From positions 14,552,739 to 14,616,738 of the forward strand of contig NC_081547.1 in assembly GCF_901000735.1 (NCBI RefSeq): a stretch of DNA of 64,000 nucleotides, read 5' to 3'. The notes under the pieces were generated by a model, which saw only the letters and a program-made list of their open reading frames with translations, was not told the DNA's origin and made no database searches. Position 1 is the stretch's first letter. Each line of letters begins with the position of its first letter. Shown here piece by piece: positions 34,196-45,084 of this stretch. The position numbers and the translations under genes are program-made. The DNA is from Corylus avellana. Its lineage: Eukaryota > Streptophyta > Magnoliopsida > Fagales > Betulaceae.

Positions 34196-35572
34196 TGTTG
34201 TGCAAAAATATACCTAAATTAATACGTAAATAATTGTACGTTTTAACTCCCAAGTGCACAAGATCAAAACAATAATATAGTAGGCAAATACGAGATCATT
34301 CCCACGAGGATTGGTAAATTATGTTTAGAAGTAAATTCCTATTTAATTAACAGATAAAATTCAATTGTCACGATTGAATTCAATAGAATAAAAGATAAAC
34401 AAAAACTAAAAAAGATTAGGGTTTGGATATCCACCACTAATTATATTCAGCTAATATAACAATATGCCAATGCTTTGATCAAGTTATGCATATTTAATGT
34501 TTGCCAACCTAAGGGTTAAACTCTAACGCCTTAAGCTATTGATTTTCTTAAGCAACGAGTTAGGCATGAGTACATACTCTAACTCTTTTCTTTCCTAAAG
34601 GATTTAGCATGGTATATACTAAGTTGTTCTTTAGAAAAGCATATGTTCTATGGAAATTGACAAACACACAGGGCCTAGGGCATGTCTACTCCCGGTTCCC
34701 CATGTTGATTAACCCAAGAATCCGGCGTGAATATCTCTTGTTACTTATGTTAAACCCAGGATTCGGCCATCCAAATTGATCTAACTAACAAGTCCATACC
34801 ACATGCACATGTTGATCAGGCATACACATATGAGGAATTCATGCAAGCATGTATTAATCAAGTTAAATAGCACAACATGATCATCACAAGGCGCCAATAT
34901 TGAAATATTAATTAAACTTAACTAGGGCTTCAATCTAGCCCTAAATAAAGTATAAACTACATAATAAAGATAAAAAGGGTGGAAGAGAAAAAACCCAAAC
35001 TCCTCTTGATTTAGCCTTCAGTTCCTTTCTAGAGCTTGTGCCTCTTTTCTCCACACCTATTCCTAGAACCTACAAGGTTTATTTATAGGCTTTAGAAGTC
35101 CTTGTTACACAAGTAAACCTAGAAAATTCGGAGTTTTAAGTCCAAGTCCGATTAGAATAAAGAAAACCTAAGTCCAAATCGGAGTAGGATTGCCTAGAGT
35201 TAGCTTTCCAATGCCGCTTGAATCACCTCAATCGGATATCTGAGCTAAACGTTATGATCAAAATACCGAGACATGTTCAGAATCCAATTTTTCATCCAAT
35301 CCGATTTTGACTATTATTTGAGAAATTCTGATTTGCTCCTTTCCTTTATTGGATTAAACTTAACCATGATTGGCTAAGCCCAACCATATCTTCTAGGTCT
35401 TGCCAATTTACCCTTTAAGCTTGGAATTTGTCCAAAAACGCTTCTTTTCTTCCAAAAGCCTGTAAAAACATCAAAAACACAAAAAGGAAGTAAAATGACC
35501 TAATTAACCAAAACCAAAGGATTAAAACATGCAAGTTAAGGGCTGAAAATATGAATATTTTATCGCTTATCA
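34196..35572 (-). mobile_element. Solo LTR inside element F ORF1
   Basis: 1377 bp between CTCAT (34191-34195) and CCCAT (35573-35577), a target duplication with one mismatch. Plus-strand edges TGTTGTGC and CGCTTATCA. It belongs to the subfamily of the solo LTR at 7931. Its internal motif copies are decayed. U3 holds no CGATCG cluster; this part is replaced by unrelated sequence also seen at 36480-36660. Confidence 0.88.
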
Positions 35573-35740
35573 CCCATTCTAGAGAATGCTCCGTTCATGT
35601 ATTGGTTAGAAATCTTCCTCAATTGTAGGACATTCTCTAACACTGTGATAAGGGTCGTGGCAACATGAACATGGTCTACAGGGTGTTTGAGTGCCGCCCC
35701 ATATGTGTGAAGGTAAAAAATAACAAAAGATTAAAATAAA
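35573..35740 (-). pseudogene. Element F ORF1, 5' part with zinc knuckle
   Basis: Codons at 35671-35630 spell CSCCHDPYHSVREC, a complete CX2CX4HX4C knuckle. The following residues align with B ORF1 (RECPTIEE against REYPSIRQ). Upstream the reading is lost at the rearranged junction near 35740. The knuckle differs from that of A and E Gag, so B, F and L form their own lineage. Confidence 0.65.
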
Positions 35741-35774
35741 AAGCAACTGTTGTTGCTTTGACTGAAGAAGCAAC

Positions 35775-38282
35775 TGTTGTTCACAATTACCTACCTAAAT
35801 TAATAGGCAAATAATTGGATGTTTTACCCGCAAGTGTACGAGGTCAACATAGTAGTATAGTGTGCAAATACGGGGTCATTCCCACGAGGATTGCTGAATC
35901 TTGTCTTAAAATCAATTTCCAAAGTAAAATAAAACAAGAGCTTGGATTTAAATTGATAATGATAAAAAGGTAGGGCTTTGATATCCACCACTAATTATAT
36001 TAAGTTAATATATCAATATGCCAATGTTTTGATCAAGTTATGTCTATCTAATGTTTGTCAACCTAAGGGCATGGGTGTATACTCCTTAAGCTATAGATTT
36101 CCAAAAGCAACGACTTAGGCATGGGTGTATACTCTAACTATTTTCTTCCCTAAAGGATTTAGCATGGAATATACTAAGTTGTTCTCTAGGAAAGCATATA
36201 TTTTGTGGAAATCGACAAACACATGAGGCCTAGTGATAAGTGCCAAATATTTCATATTTTGACCCTTTTATTTACATTAGTTAATCCTTTAGTTGTGTCG
36301 TTATTTAATGTTTTGTGTTAGTTTTGTGTTTTTAGTGTTTTGTAGGTCGTTGAAGAAAAACTACAGCTTTAAAGGGAAAAATGCAAAGTTTGAAAGAAAA
36401 GCATACTTTGAGAAGACCTAGATGATGTGATTAAGTCTAACCAAATCCAAGAAAATGGTTAAATCAGATTAAATTGGATAATAGATCAAATTGGATAAGA
36501 TTTCGGATCGGATTCAAATTCAGATTATGTACATGTCTCAGTATTTTGACCGTAACTTTCTACTCAAATATCGGATTGAAGTTATTCAAGCGGTATTGGA
36601 AAGCTAATTCAAAATACTACAATTTGTTGTGAAATAGGATTTTCCTAATTCTGAAGGTTTCTATGCCAAAATGGCCTCGCAATTAAAGGATACAAATCTG
36701 GATTAATCCTATTCTGATTTGAGACTTCTATTTTGACTGGGAGACTGACCTCCGAATTATCTAAGTTTAATAGGGCTTCTAGGACTTTTCTAAGCTTATA
36801 AATAGACTTCTTTGCATTCAAGAAAGGGGACACAATCCTAGAGAGCAAAATTCTTTTGTTTAGGTTTAGATTTTATTTTTTATGTGGAGCTAAATTCCCA
36901 ATTAAGGTTGGGGATGAAGCCTCACCGATGAAGAATGACATCACTTTTATGTAAGTCTTTATTTATCCGATTTTATTGAGTTTTGTATTTCAATTTTTTT
37001 ACTTCTATTCAATGTGTGGAGTGATTCTTGGATATCTTTTGTGATTCAAGGATACATGTGATGATTTGAGATAATTTTATATGATTGATTGCTTGGTTTT
37101 TAACTCATAAAAATTGGATATCCCTTGTGATTTTTTCTACGGATACATTTGGTGTTTCAATTGAATTTGGATTCCTTTTGTGATTTGGTCAATGAATGGA
37201 TACATGAGATGGTTTTGATTAATTCTTTGAAGCATAGTAAAACATACATAAGATTTAAATTGTGAGAACTTCAGATAAATATTGATGGATATGGAGTATG
37301 TTGTTATGATTCGGTGAGTGTGGATTCCCAAACCTTAGTCTTTATCTTTTGTTTTATTTAGTTTATGTTTATCTTTTAATTTTTAAAACCAAAATTCAAA
37401 ACCCTTTTGGAACTAGGTTAGAATTTAATTAGTTTAGATTTAAATTGCTCTTTCAAAAATTCAATTCTTTATGGGTTCGACCTCGCACTTGCAATCCATT
37501 ATATTACAATCGATTCGTGCACTTGCGAGTTAAATAAATTTGCACAACACCTAGGGCATGGGTGTATACTCCCGGTTCCCCATGTTGATTAACCCAAGAA
37601 CCCGGTGTAGATTACTTTTGTTACTTATGTTAAACCTAGGACTCGGTCATCCAAATTGATTTAACTAACTAGTTCATACCACATGCACATGTTGATTAGG
37701 CACACACATATGAAGAATTCATGAAACTACGTATTAATCAAGTTAGACATCATAACAAAATCATCACAAAGGTGCCAATATTGAATATTAACAAAACATA
37801 ACTAGGGCTTCAATCTAGCCCTACTAATGAAATTAGTTACACATAAAGTTGATGTTAAACATCTTCATAAAATAAAATAAAATAAAAGAAAGGGAAAGAA
37901 TAAACCCGAGACTTGAACTTGAAGAGCTCCAATTCTTCTCCTTCAAAAGCATACCTATTCTAGAGGCTTAATGGTCTATTTATAGGCTTTAGAAGTCCTT
38001 GACAAACTAGTAAACCTAGGGATTTCGTAAGGTTTCAGAACCTATTTCAATAGGGACTTGGAAAACCCTAATATGGAAATATTAGCATTCTGGCCACCAC
38101 TTGATGTGTCCTCTGCGCATGGGTGCGATTGATTGCAACTAGTGTGCGCTTGATCGTAGGTTTGCGATCGAGCCTCTTATGTTGTGCTCTCGAGCACTCG
38201 TGGCCTGCTGCATGCTTTGTCTTCTCTGGTACTGCGCTCGATCGCAGGGAACCTGTGATCGATCGCAGTGTCAGGGGCTTTC
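35775..38282 (-). repeat. Truncated LTR with the same flank as the F 3' LTR
   Basis: Starts TGTTGTTCAC like the F 3' LTR and is preceded by the same 21 bases of element E leader (35754-35774, copy of 29588-29608). It stops at 38282 about 190 bases short of a full LTR. It contains a nested solo LTR (36234-37549). CGATCG motifs lie at 38110-38270. Confidence 0.8.
36234..37549 (+). mobile_element. Solo LTR, second family (TSD CCTAG)
   Basis: 1316 bp from TGATAAGTGCC to TTTGCACAACA, flanked by CCTAG (36229-36233 and 37550-37554). No internal region. Three repeats of a GGATATC...TTGTGATT...GGATACAT unit lie at 37028-37063, 37124-37154 and 37166-37212. Confidence 0.95.
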
Positions 38283-38306
38283 TGTTAAGTGCCAAAATAT
38301 TCATAT
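38283..38306 (+). other. Inverted 24-base LTR terminus at the F/E junction
   Basis: The first 24 bases of a plus-strand LTR (TGTTAAGTGCCAAAA...) lie between a minus-strand truncated LTR and the resumed element E at 38307. An LTR terminus in this orientation is not expected here. Confidence 0.8.
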
Positions 38307-39840
38307 GCAAGGTCATCGATCTCAAGATTCGACCATCATTCCACTCGATCCTGAAATTGAGCGGACAATTCGACAAAGACCTAGAGACAAAGAAGAAGAG
38401 AATAAATTGAGATGGAAGATTTACAAGAGAATCCAATAGGGCCAAGACCACTAGAGGCAAATCCACCACTGGTACGGAGACCAATGAAGCAGGCATTCGT
38501 TCCAGCAAACCTCCATCAACCCTCATGCATAGTATATCAACTGGAAATGGAAGGCGGTTATTATATTTCTCCTCAAATCCTCAATGCATTGACTCACTTC
38601 AGAGGCACAGTTACTGAGGATCCCAACTTGCATTATAAAGAATTCTTTGATTTATGCAAGTTGCAACATGTCCAAGGCCTAACTCCAGAGAGACTCAGGT
38701 TAGTTCTCTTTCCTTTCTCTTTTAAAGATAATGCTAAACAATGGTATAATTCTTTACTTGCAGATTCTATCCATACTTGGGAAGAATTAGCCACCAAATT
38801 TCTGAAGAAGTTTTTCCCAGCCCAAAAGACAAGACAACTTAAAAGGGAACTTCAAATGTTCCAACAACGAGATGGAGATCTGTTCTTTGAGGCATGGGAT
38901 CACTTCAATTCATTGCTTCTAAAGTGCCCACATCACAACATCCCTCAAGATGATCAGGTACAAATTTTCTATGAAGGTTTAGATGAAACTAACAAAGGGA
39001 TGGTTGACTCAGCTTGTGGAGGAGCACTTATGGAGAAGAGTAGTGAGGAAGCAATGGAGCTTTTTGAAACATTGAGCGAGCATTCCCAACAATTCTGCTC
39101 TAGAGGAAGGTGAGGAGTAAAGAGCAAGGGCATGTATGAAGTGAACTTTAATGGGGGATCTCCAAATCAGATGGCTGCTGTGGAAAATAAGTTAGACATG
39201 ATTGTTAAGGCCATTACTACTAAGAAAATCTCACCTCTACAACAGGACACACCAATCCAAGTATGTGCTATTTGTTCCCATTTAGATCACACAACTGAGA
39301 CGTGTCATTTATCTCCAATTGCAAAGCAAGAATGAGTGAATTATGTGGGACAAAACAATTACCCCCACAAGAACAATCCGTACTCCTACACTTACAATCT
39401 AGGATGGCGCAACCATCCCAATTTCTCTTGGAGTAACAATCAAGGACAGCAAAAGGGGCCCTAACAAGCAAGCTAACCAACTCAAGAGTCAAAGTTGAAC
39501 CAACTGGAGAATATGATACACAACCTAGTGACTTCACGACAGCAACTCATGGCTGATCAAAAACAATTCAATACAAAGACTAATCAAGCCATCCAAAGGC
39601 TGGAAGTGCAAATGGGGCAGATGGCAAAGGAGCTGAGTGAAAGGAAGCAAGGAAAATTTCCAGCCCAAACAAAACCTAATCCAGGGAGTCACTAGCAGCT
39701 GAAAGTAGTCACAGTTCTCAGGAATGGCAAAGTCATTAGAGCTGAAGAGCCACCTCAAGCATCTCCAGATGAAGCATCAACTTCTAAGGTAAACAAAACG
39801 GAGAAGGTAAATGCACCCCCTTTCCTCAAAGGTTAGTCAA
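38307..39840 (+). pseudogene. gag: Element E gag
   Basis: The main frame begins at 38412 (MEDLQENPIGPRPLEANPP) and runs 233 codons. The capsid-type domain covers NALTHFRGTVTEDPNLH, FFDLCKLQHVQGLTPERLRL, QWYNSLLADSIHTWEELATK and CPHHNIPQDDQVQIFYEG. A stop at 39111 is followed in the next frame by YEVNFNGGSPNQM and the zinc knuckle CAICSHLDHTTETC (about 39266-39307). The C-terminal part at 39495-39700 has NQAIQRLEVQMGQMAKELSERKQG. Reading left of 38412 aligns with A gag, so the true start may be upstream. Gag forms the particle shell and binds the RNA. Confidence 0.9.
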
Positions 39841-39844
39841 ACCA

Positions 39845-40518
39845 AAGGAAGAAAAGCAACTTATGGATATTTTTTAGACTTTGAGGAAAGTAGAAATCAA
39901 TATTCCCTTGTTAGATGCAATTAAACAAATTCCTTCTTATGCTAAATCTTTATAGGATTGTTGCACTAACAAAAGGAGATTTCAGGAACATGAGACAGTG
40001 GCCCTAACAGAAGAGTAAGTGCAGTTTTGTTGAGAAAATTACCACCCAAGCTAACAGATCCGGGTAGTTTTACCATTCCTTGCAGGATAGAAGACCACCT
40101 TTTTGAGCATGCATTGCTGGATCTGGGAGAAGGGCTAGGTTTACGAGAGCTTCAACCAACCTCTGTTACCTTGCAATTGGCAGACAGAAGCATCAAAAGA
40201 CCAAGAGGTATACTTGAGGATGTGTTGGTAAAGGTAGGTACATTTATTTTACCTGCTGACTTCATTATGTTAGATGTGGAAGAATCTCTTATGCCATCAC
40301 CTTTGCCTATCATCTTAGGAAGACTCTTTATGAGAACTGCTGATACTACAATAGGTGTGAAAAAGGGTACAGTAAGTATGAAGGTGAATGGTGAGACAAT
40401 AGAATTCAAAATATTTGATGCAATGAAGCTACCTCATGATGTTTTAAAGTGTTTTGATGATTGTATGATCCAAGGTGTTAGTGAGCCAGATTTACAGGAC
40501 CACGGAAAAATCCACTGA
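39845..40518 (+). pseudogene. pol (PR): Element E protease region with internal deletion
   Basis: The frame from 40027 reads LRKLPPKLTDPGSFTIPCRIEDHLFEHALLDLGEGLGLRELQPTS. Element A has an extra stretch here (DLGAGVNLLPYTISETLGIGEL), so E lacks 11 residues straight after the catalytic Asp. The flap and C-terminal parts (LADRSIKRPRGILEDVL, LPIILGRLFMRTADTTIGV) are kept. The loss removes part of the active-site loop, so protease activity is unlikely. A stop at 40016 separates it from gag. Confidence 0.85.
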
Positions 40519-40598
40519 AGTCCACCCTCACCCATAGTCTCACAAGAAAGGACATTGAGCCAGAACTTGAAGATGTTACTGATGACATCATTGAAACA

Positions 40599-41990
40599 GT
40601 GCATCGCCTTGAGGCCTCTCCAAAATATTCAAGTAAGTATACTCCTCCCTTTGAAATTCTTGAGCCTACTAATACTACTCTTGTTCTTTCTATTGTCCAG
40701 GCACTAAAGCTGGAATTGAAGCAATTGCCAGAACACCTAACATATGCCTACTTAGGAGAGAACAAGACACTACCGGTCATAATTGCTGCAAATCTAAGTT
40801 GTGGGGAAGAAGAAAAGCTATTGAGAGTTCTTAGGGAGCATAAAACTGCTTTGGGATGGACCATTGTTGACATCAAGGGAATAAGTCCAGCCAAGTACAT
40901 GCATCAAATCTACCTTGAAGACGAAGCAAAGCCAACCAGGGGTGCACAGGGAAGACTCAATCCTCACATGAAGGAGGTAGTTAAGGCAAAGGTATTAAAA
41001 CTGCTAGATGTGGGCATCATCTATCCCATCTCAGACAATAAATGGGTGAGTCCAGTCTAAGTAGTGCCAAAAAAGAGTGGGATCACAATGGTGAAGAATG
41101 AAGATGATGAGCTGATACCTACAAGAGTAACCACTGGGTGGAGGGTATGCATTGATTACAGAAAGTTGAACAAGGTAACATGAAAAGACCATTTTCCATT
41201 ACCCTTCATTGATCAAATGCTAGAGAGGTTAGCTGGCCATAGCCATTATTGTTTCTTGGATGGGTACAGTGGCTATAATCAGATTACAATAGCACCAGAG
41301 GATTAGAAGAAGACCACCTTCACATGTCCTTTTGGGACATTCGCCCACAGAAGGATGCCATTTGGATTATGCATTGTCCCAGCCACATTCCAAAGATGCA
41401 TGATGAGCATTTTTTCAGATATGGTGGAGAAAACCATTGAGGTATTTATGGATGACTTTAGTGTTTTTGGGACTAGTTTTGATGAATACCTCTACCGTTT
41501 GAAGAATGTTCTCAAGAGATGTGAAGAATGCAACCTAGTGCTCAATTGGGAAAAATGTCATTTCATGGTTCAACAAGGCATTGTATTGGGTCATGCTATT
41601 TCAAGCAAGTGCATTGAGGTGGATAAGGCTAAGATAGATATCATCTCCAAACTTCCCCCACCTCTGATAGTAAAGTGGGTGAGGAGCTTTCTTAGACATG
41701 CCGGATTCTATAGAAGGTTCATCAAGGATTTCTCCAAGATCTCTAGACTCCTCTGTGCATTTCTAGGGAAGGAGGCCAAGTTTGAATGGACTGAAGAATG
41801 TATGACTGCCTTCAACAGACTGAAAAAGCTGCTCACATCTGCACCAATAATGCGGGCACCTGATTGGAGTCTACCCTTTGAGCTCATGTGTGATGCCAAT
41901 GACTTTGCTGTGGGAGCTGTCTTGGGTCAAAGAATCAATAAGGTACCTCATGCCATTTACTATGCTTCTAGAACATTGAATGATGCCTAG
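40599..41990 (+). pseudogene. pol (RT): Element E reverse transcriptase
   Basis: The N-terminal block (40599-41060) contains PEHLTYAYLGENKTLPVII and LNPHMKEVVKAKVLKLLDVG. Three stops follow (about 41058, 41181 and 41305) within recognisable IDYRKLNKVT and FLDGYSGYNQITIAPED. From 41355 the frame reads MPFGLCIVPATFQRCMMSIF and the catalytic box FMDDFSVFG, with both Asp residues present, then GFYRRFIKDFSKIS and FELMCDANDFAVGAVLGQR. This undisturbed RT/RNase H boundary shows what A looked like before its solo LTR entered. Confidence 0.92.
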
Positions 41991-42290
41991 CTAAACTATT
42001 CTACTACTGAGAAAGAATTATTAGCTGTCATATTTGCTTTGGAGAAGTTTAAGTCGTACCTAATTGGTTCTAAGGTTATTGTATTCACTGATCATGCTGC
42101 GTTGAGATATTTGTTTGCTAAGAAAGATGCCAAACCTAGATTGATCAGATGGGTATTACTACTACAAGAGTTTGACCTTGAGATTAGAGACAAGAAGGGT
42201 AGTGAGAATGTGGTGTCAGATCACTTATCCAGATTACTCCATGAGGAGGAAAGAGATGAGCTCCCATTGAATGAAAATTTTCCAGATGAG
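41991..42290 (+). pseudogene. pol (RH): Element E RNase H
   Basis: A TAG at 41988-41990 replaces the Gln of NDAQLNYS in element A. The frame reopens with [35 protein letters not shown] and VSDHLSRLL. Catalytic Glu and Asp regions are intact. Confidence 0.9.
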
Positions 42291-43572
42291 CAGTTGTTTG
42301 CAGTTAATATCCAACTCCCATGGTATGCAGATATAGTGAATTATATCACTACCAAGGTGTTTCCTCCAGGTATGTCTAGTCACAAAAGGAAGAGGTTAAT
42401 ATCCATATCTAGACAATACCATTGGGATGACCCCTTTTTGTTCAAATTCTACCCTGATCAAATCATTCGGAGGTGTGTCCCAGAAGAAGAGCACTTGAGT
42501 ATTTTGCAGCACTGTCATCAGTTTGCTTGTGGTGTACACTTTGGGGCCAAGAGAACAGCGCTTAAGGTATTATAATCTAGTTTTTATTTGCCTAATATGT
42601 TTAAAGATGCTTTCTTGTTTTGCAGCTCTTGTGATAGATGCCAAAGGACAGGTAACATCTCATCCAGAAATCAAATGCCGCTGCAAAATATTCAAGTAGT
42701 AGAGCTCTTCGATGTCTAGGGTATTGACTTCATGGGACCATTTCCCAACTTATTCGGTTATTTATATATTCTTGTGGGTGTGGATTATGTGTCTAAATGG
42801 GTCGAGGCTGTCCCCTCAAGGACTAATGATCACAAAGTGGTTGTGAAGTTTTTGCAAGAAAACATCTTTGCTAGATTTGGAACGCCAAGAGCAATCATTA
42901 GTGATGGGGGGAGCCACTTCAACAATTATGCCTTTGCCTCTGTGATAATGAAGTATGGCATCACTCATAAGGTTGGCACTCCATACCACCCCTAAACTAG
43001 TGGTCAAGTAGAGATTAGTAACAGAGAGATCAAAGGTATCCTTGAAAGGACAGTGAACCCCAACAAGAAGGATTGGTCACTACGCTTGAATGATGTAATA
43101 TGGGCTTATAGGANNNNNNNNNNNNNNNNNNNNNNNNNNNNNNNNNNNNNNNNNNNNNNNNNNNNNNNNNNNNNNNNNNNNNNNNNNNNNNNNNNNNNNN
43201 NNNNNNNNNNNNNGTGATGCATATGAGAATGTCAAGCTCTACAAGGATAGAACCAAAGCATACCATGACAAGCAACTGGTTAGGAAGGAGTTTCAAGTAG
43301 GACATAAGGTTTTGATCTATAATTCGAGATTGAAACTCTTCCCTGGGAAGCTTAAGTCAAGATGGTCTGGACCCTGCATTGTTACACAAGAATTTCCTCA
43401 TGGAGCTTTGGAGCTTCACAACCCCAAAACAAACTCGTCATTCAAGGTCAATAGACACAAAGTCAAACCATATCTTGAAGTAAAGTTAGTGCCAAGAGAT
43501 GAAGATTTGGCACTACAATCCGTCCAACATGCAGTACCACTAGCTGGAGCGTCTTCTTCAAGGCAGCATTGA
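42291..43572 (+). pseudogene. pol (IN): Element E integrase, interrupted by an assembly gap
   Basis: The zinc-binding domain is readable ([21 protein letters not shown], then [12 protein letters not shown]). The core has [37 protein letters not shown] and [16 protein letters not shown]. Stops lie at 42573, 42717 and 42993. The 100 N follow WAYR. After the gap the C-terminal domain ([21 protein letters not shown]) runs to a stop at 43570. Compared with element A, about 150 bases appear to be missing at the gap. Confidence 0.9.
43114..43213. other. Assembly gap of 100 N
   Basis: Exactly 100 N, a standard scaffold spacer of unknown real length. Confidence 0.99.
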
Positions 43573-45084
43573 GCAGGGACCACCGTCTGGCTGAAGACTT
43601 TACTTAGCGCTCATGGGAGGCACCCCATAGTTTATCCTTTTATTTTGTTTTGTTTAGTGTGTTTTAAGTTAATCTTTTTATCTTTAGGTTTGTTCCTTTT
43701 TACTTGTTTTTGTGTTTTCTTATTTTGTAGGGACAAGTGTGCTTCGATTCAAGTTTGGGGGTGTGCTATGAGCCATGCTTTCCAAGACTATGTCGTCCAT
43801 CTTTCAAGTATATTCTTTCCTTAATTTAGACACATTGGGGACAATGTGTCATTTAAGTTTGGGAGTATGAGAACACATGTTGTTCACAAACACTTTGTCC
43901 CAATTTCATGTTATTTGTTTTGTGTGTTTGTTTGTTTATTTGAAAAAAATAATAAATAATAAATAATAAATAATAAATAATAAATAATAAATAATAAAAT
44001 AAAATAAGTTTATGCATGTTCATATTTGCCTAAAAATTTTGGTTAATCTAAAAGAATTGTGGCTTGAATTCATGAGTGAGCTTAAAATTTTGAACACACG
44101 ATCCGATGAGTGAATCTGTTAGTTTGGTTACTTGTTTATGACAATTGAAAAATCACATGTTTGATCTGATCACACATGCACATTTGCACATAATTTGTGA
44201 GGTATGACATGAGGTCTGATATGTGTGTTTTTGTATCTTGGATGAAATTGGATGACTTATTAGATGGACACTTTGGCATATATATGATGAAATATATATA
44301 TATGATCATTGATAAGTTTTTCACTGAGTAACTAGACCTCTTGCCTTAAAGCATTGAGTGTTCACGTCAAAAGGTGAAAATTTTTGATTTGATTAATGTC
44401 ATGGTTAGTTTGGTTTTGTTGCCTTTTTGGCTTGAGTTAGTAGGTCCTTAGGCGTGTCTCTACACCTAATGCCCTAAAACCATCTGGTTTGGGAGTCATT
44501 GACTTAACACTCGCTACATGGGTCAATTAGAAATCTTAAAGAAACCAAACATTGCACAACCTGACCAAAAAAAGAAAAAAGAAGAGAAAGAAATATGCCA
44601 TTGTTGTTCATTCTAATAGGGATTTCAGTGAATTTTGAGATATGGAGACATTACACATTGGAAAGATTTGGAAGCCTCATAATTTTGTGCTAGTTCACCT
44701 TACATTGTTTTCAAACATGTGATGTTTTAGCATGTCCCTTGTAAGTAATTGAACTTTAAGATTCCAATTCATTGTGAAAATGGAGTTCATCTTTTTAAGC
44801 TTGCAAATAAATGAAAATCATTATCTTGAAGTGATACTTTAATTTTCGGAATAACATGAACTTTGCATGATGTTTGTGGGTAACATTTCTGGGAAACCCT
44901 CATGAGACTTCACTCGTCTTCTAGGAAATTCCTAGAGGTTTAAAAGGCTTGTTGCATATGCTAAATGCAATCGTACATCCCACAAAAAATGGATTTATTT
45001 TTTTTTTTTTTTTTTGTTCTCTGTTTTCATTTTTTATTTTAGTTTTGTATTGCTAAGGGACTAGCAATATGTAAGTTGGGGGTG
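43573..45084 (+). other. Element E 3' region: two-hairpin block, three purine tracts
   Basis: The hairpin block GTCTGGCTGAAGAC (43585-43598) and ATGGGAGGCACCCCAT (43613-43628) follows the integrase stop by 13 bases. Purine tracts lie at 43751-43765, 43855-43869 and 45073-45084 (PPT). A heptamer microsatellite is at 43944-44007. No post-pol ORF like that of A is present, and no other gene is seen. Confidence 0.85.
43944..44007. repeat. AATAATA heptamer microsatellite
   Basis: About seven copies of a 7-bp AT-only unit, followed by AAAAT repeats, in the 3' region of element E. Confidence 0.95.

Larger units (their letters stand above)
29609..38306 (-). mobile_element. Element F: non-autonomous LTR retrotransposon, rearranged
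   Basis: A minus-strand relative of B inserted in the leader of E. It has a 3' LTR (29609-30910), PPT (30911-30923), 3' region, two hairpin blocks, ORF2 (33692-33258) and ORF1 pieces on both sides of a solo LTR. Its leader and PBS are missing: internal sequence ends near 35740 and is followed by a copy of the E flank and an LTR (35775-38282) that lacks its last 190 bases. A 24-base inverted LTR start lies at 38283-38306. GCAAC before the 3' LTR and GCAAG at 38307 may be the target copies. Misassembly is possible. Confidence 0.75.

Noticed and set aside
39268..39537. Minus-strand ORF opposite element E gag
   Set aside because: Antisense of the zinc-knuckle region; a shadow frame.
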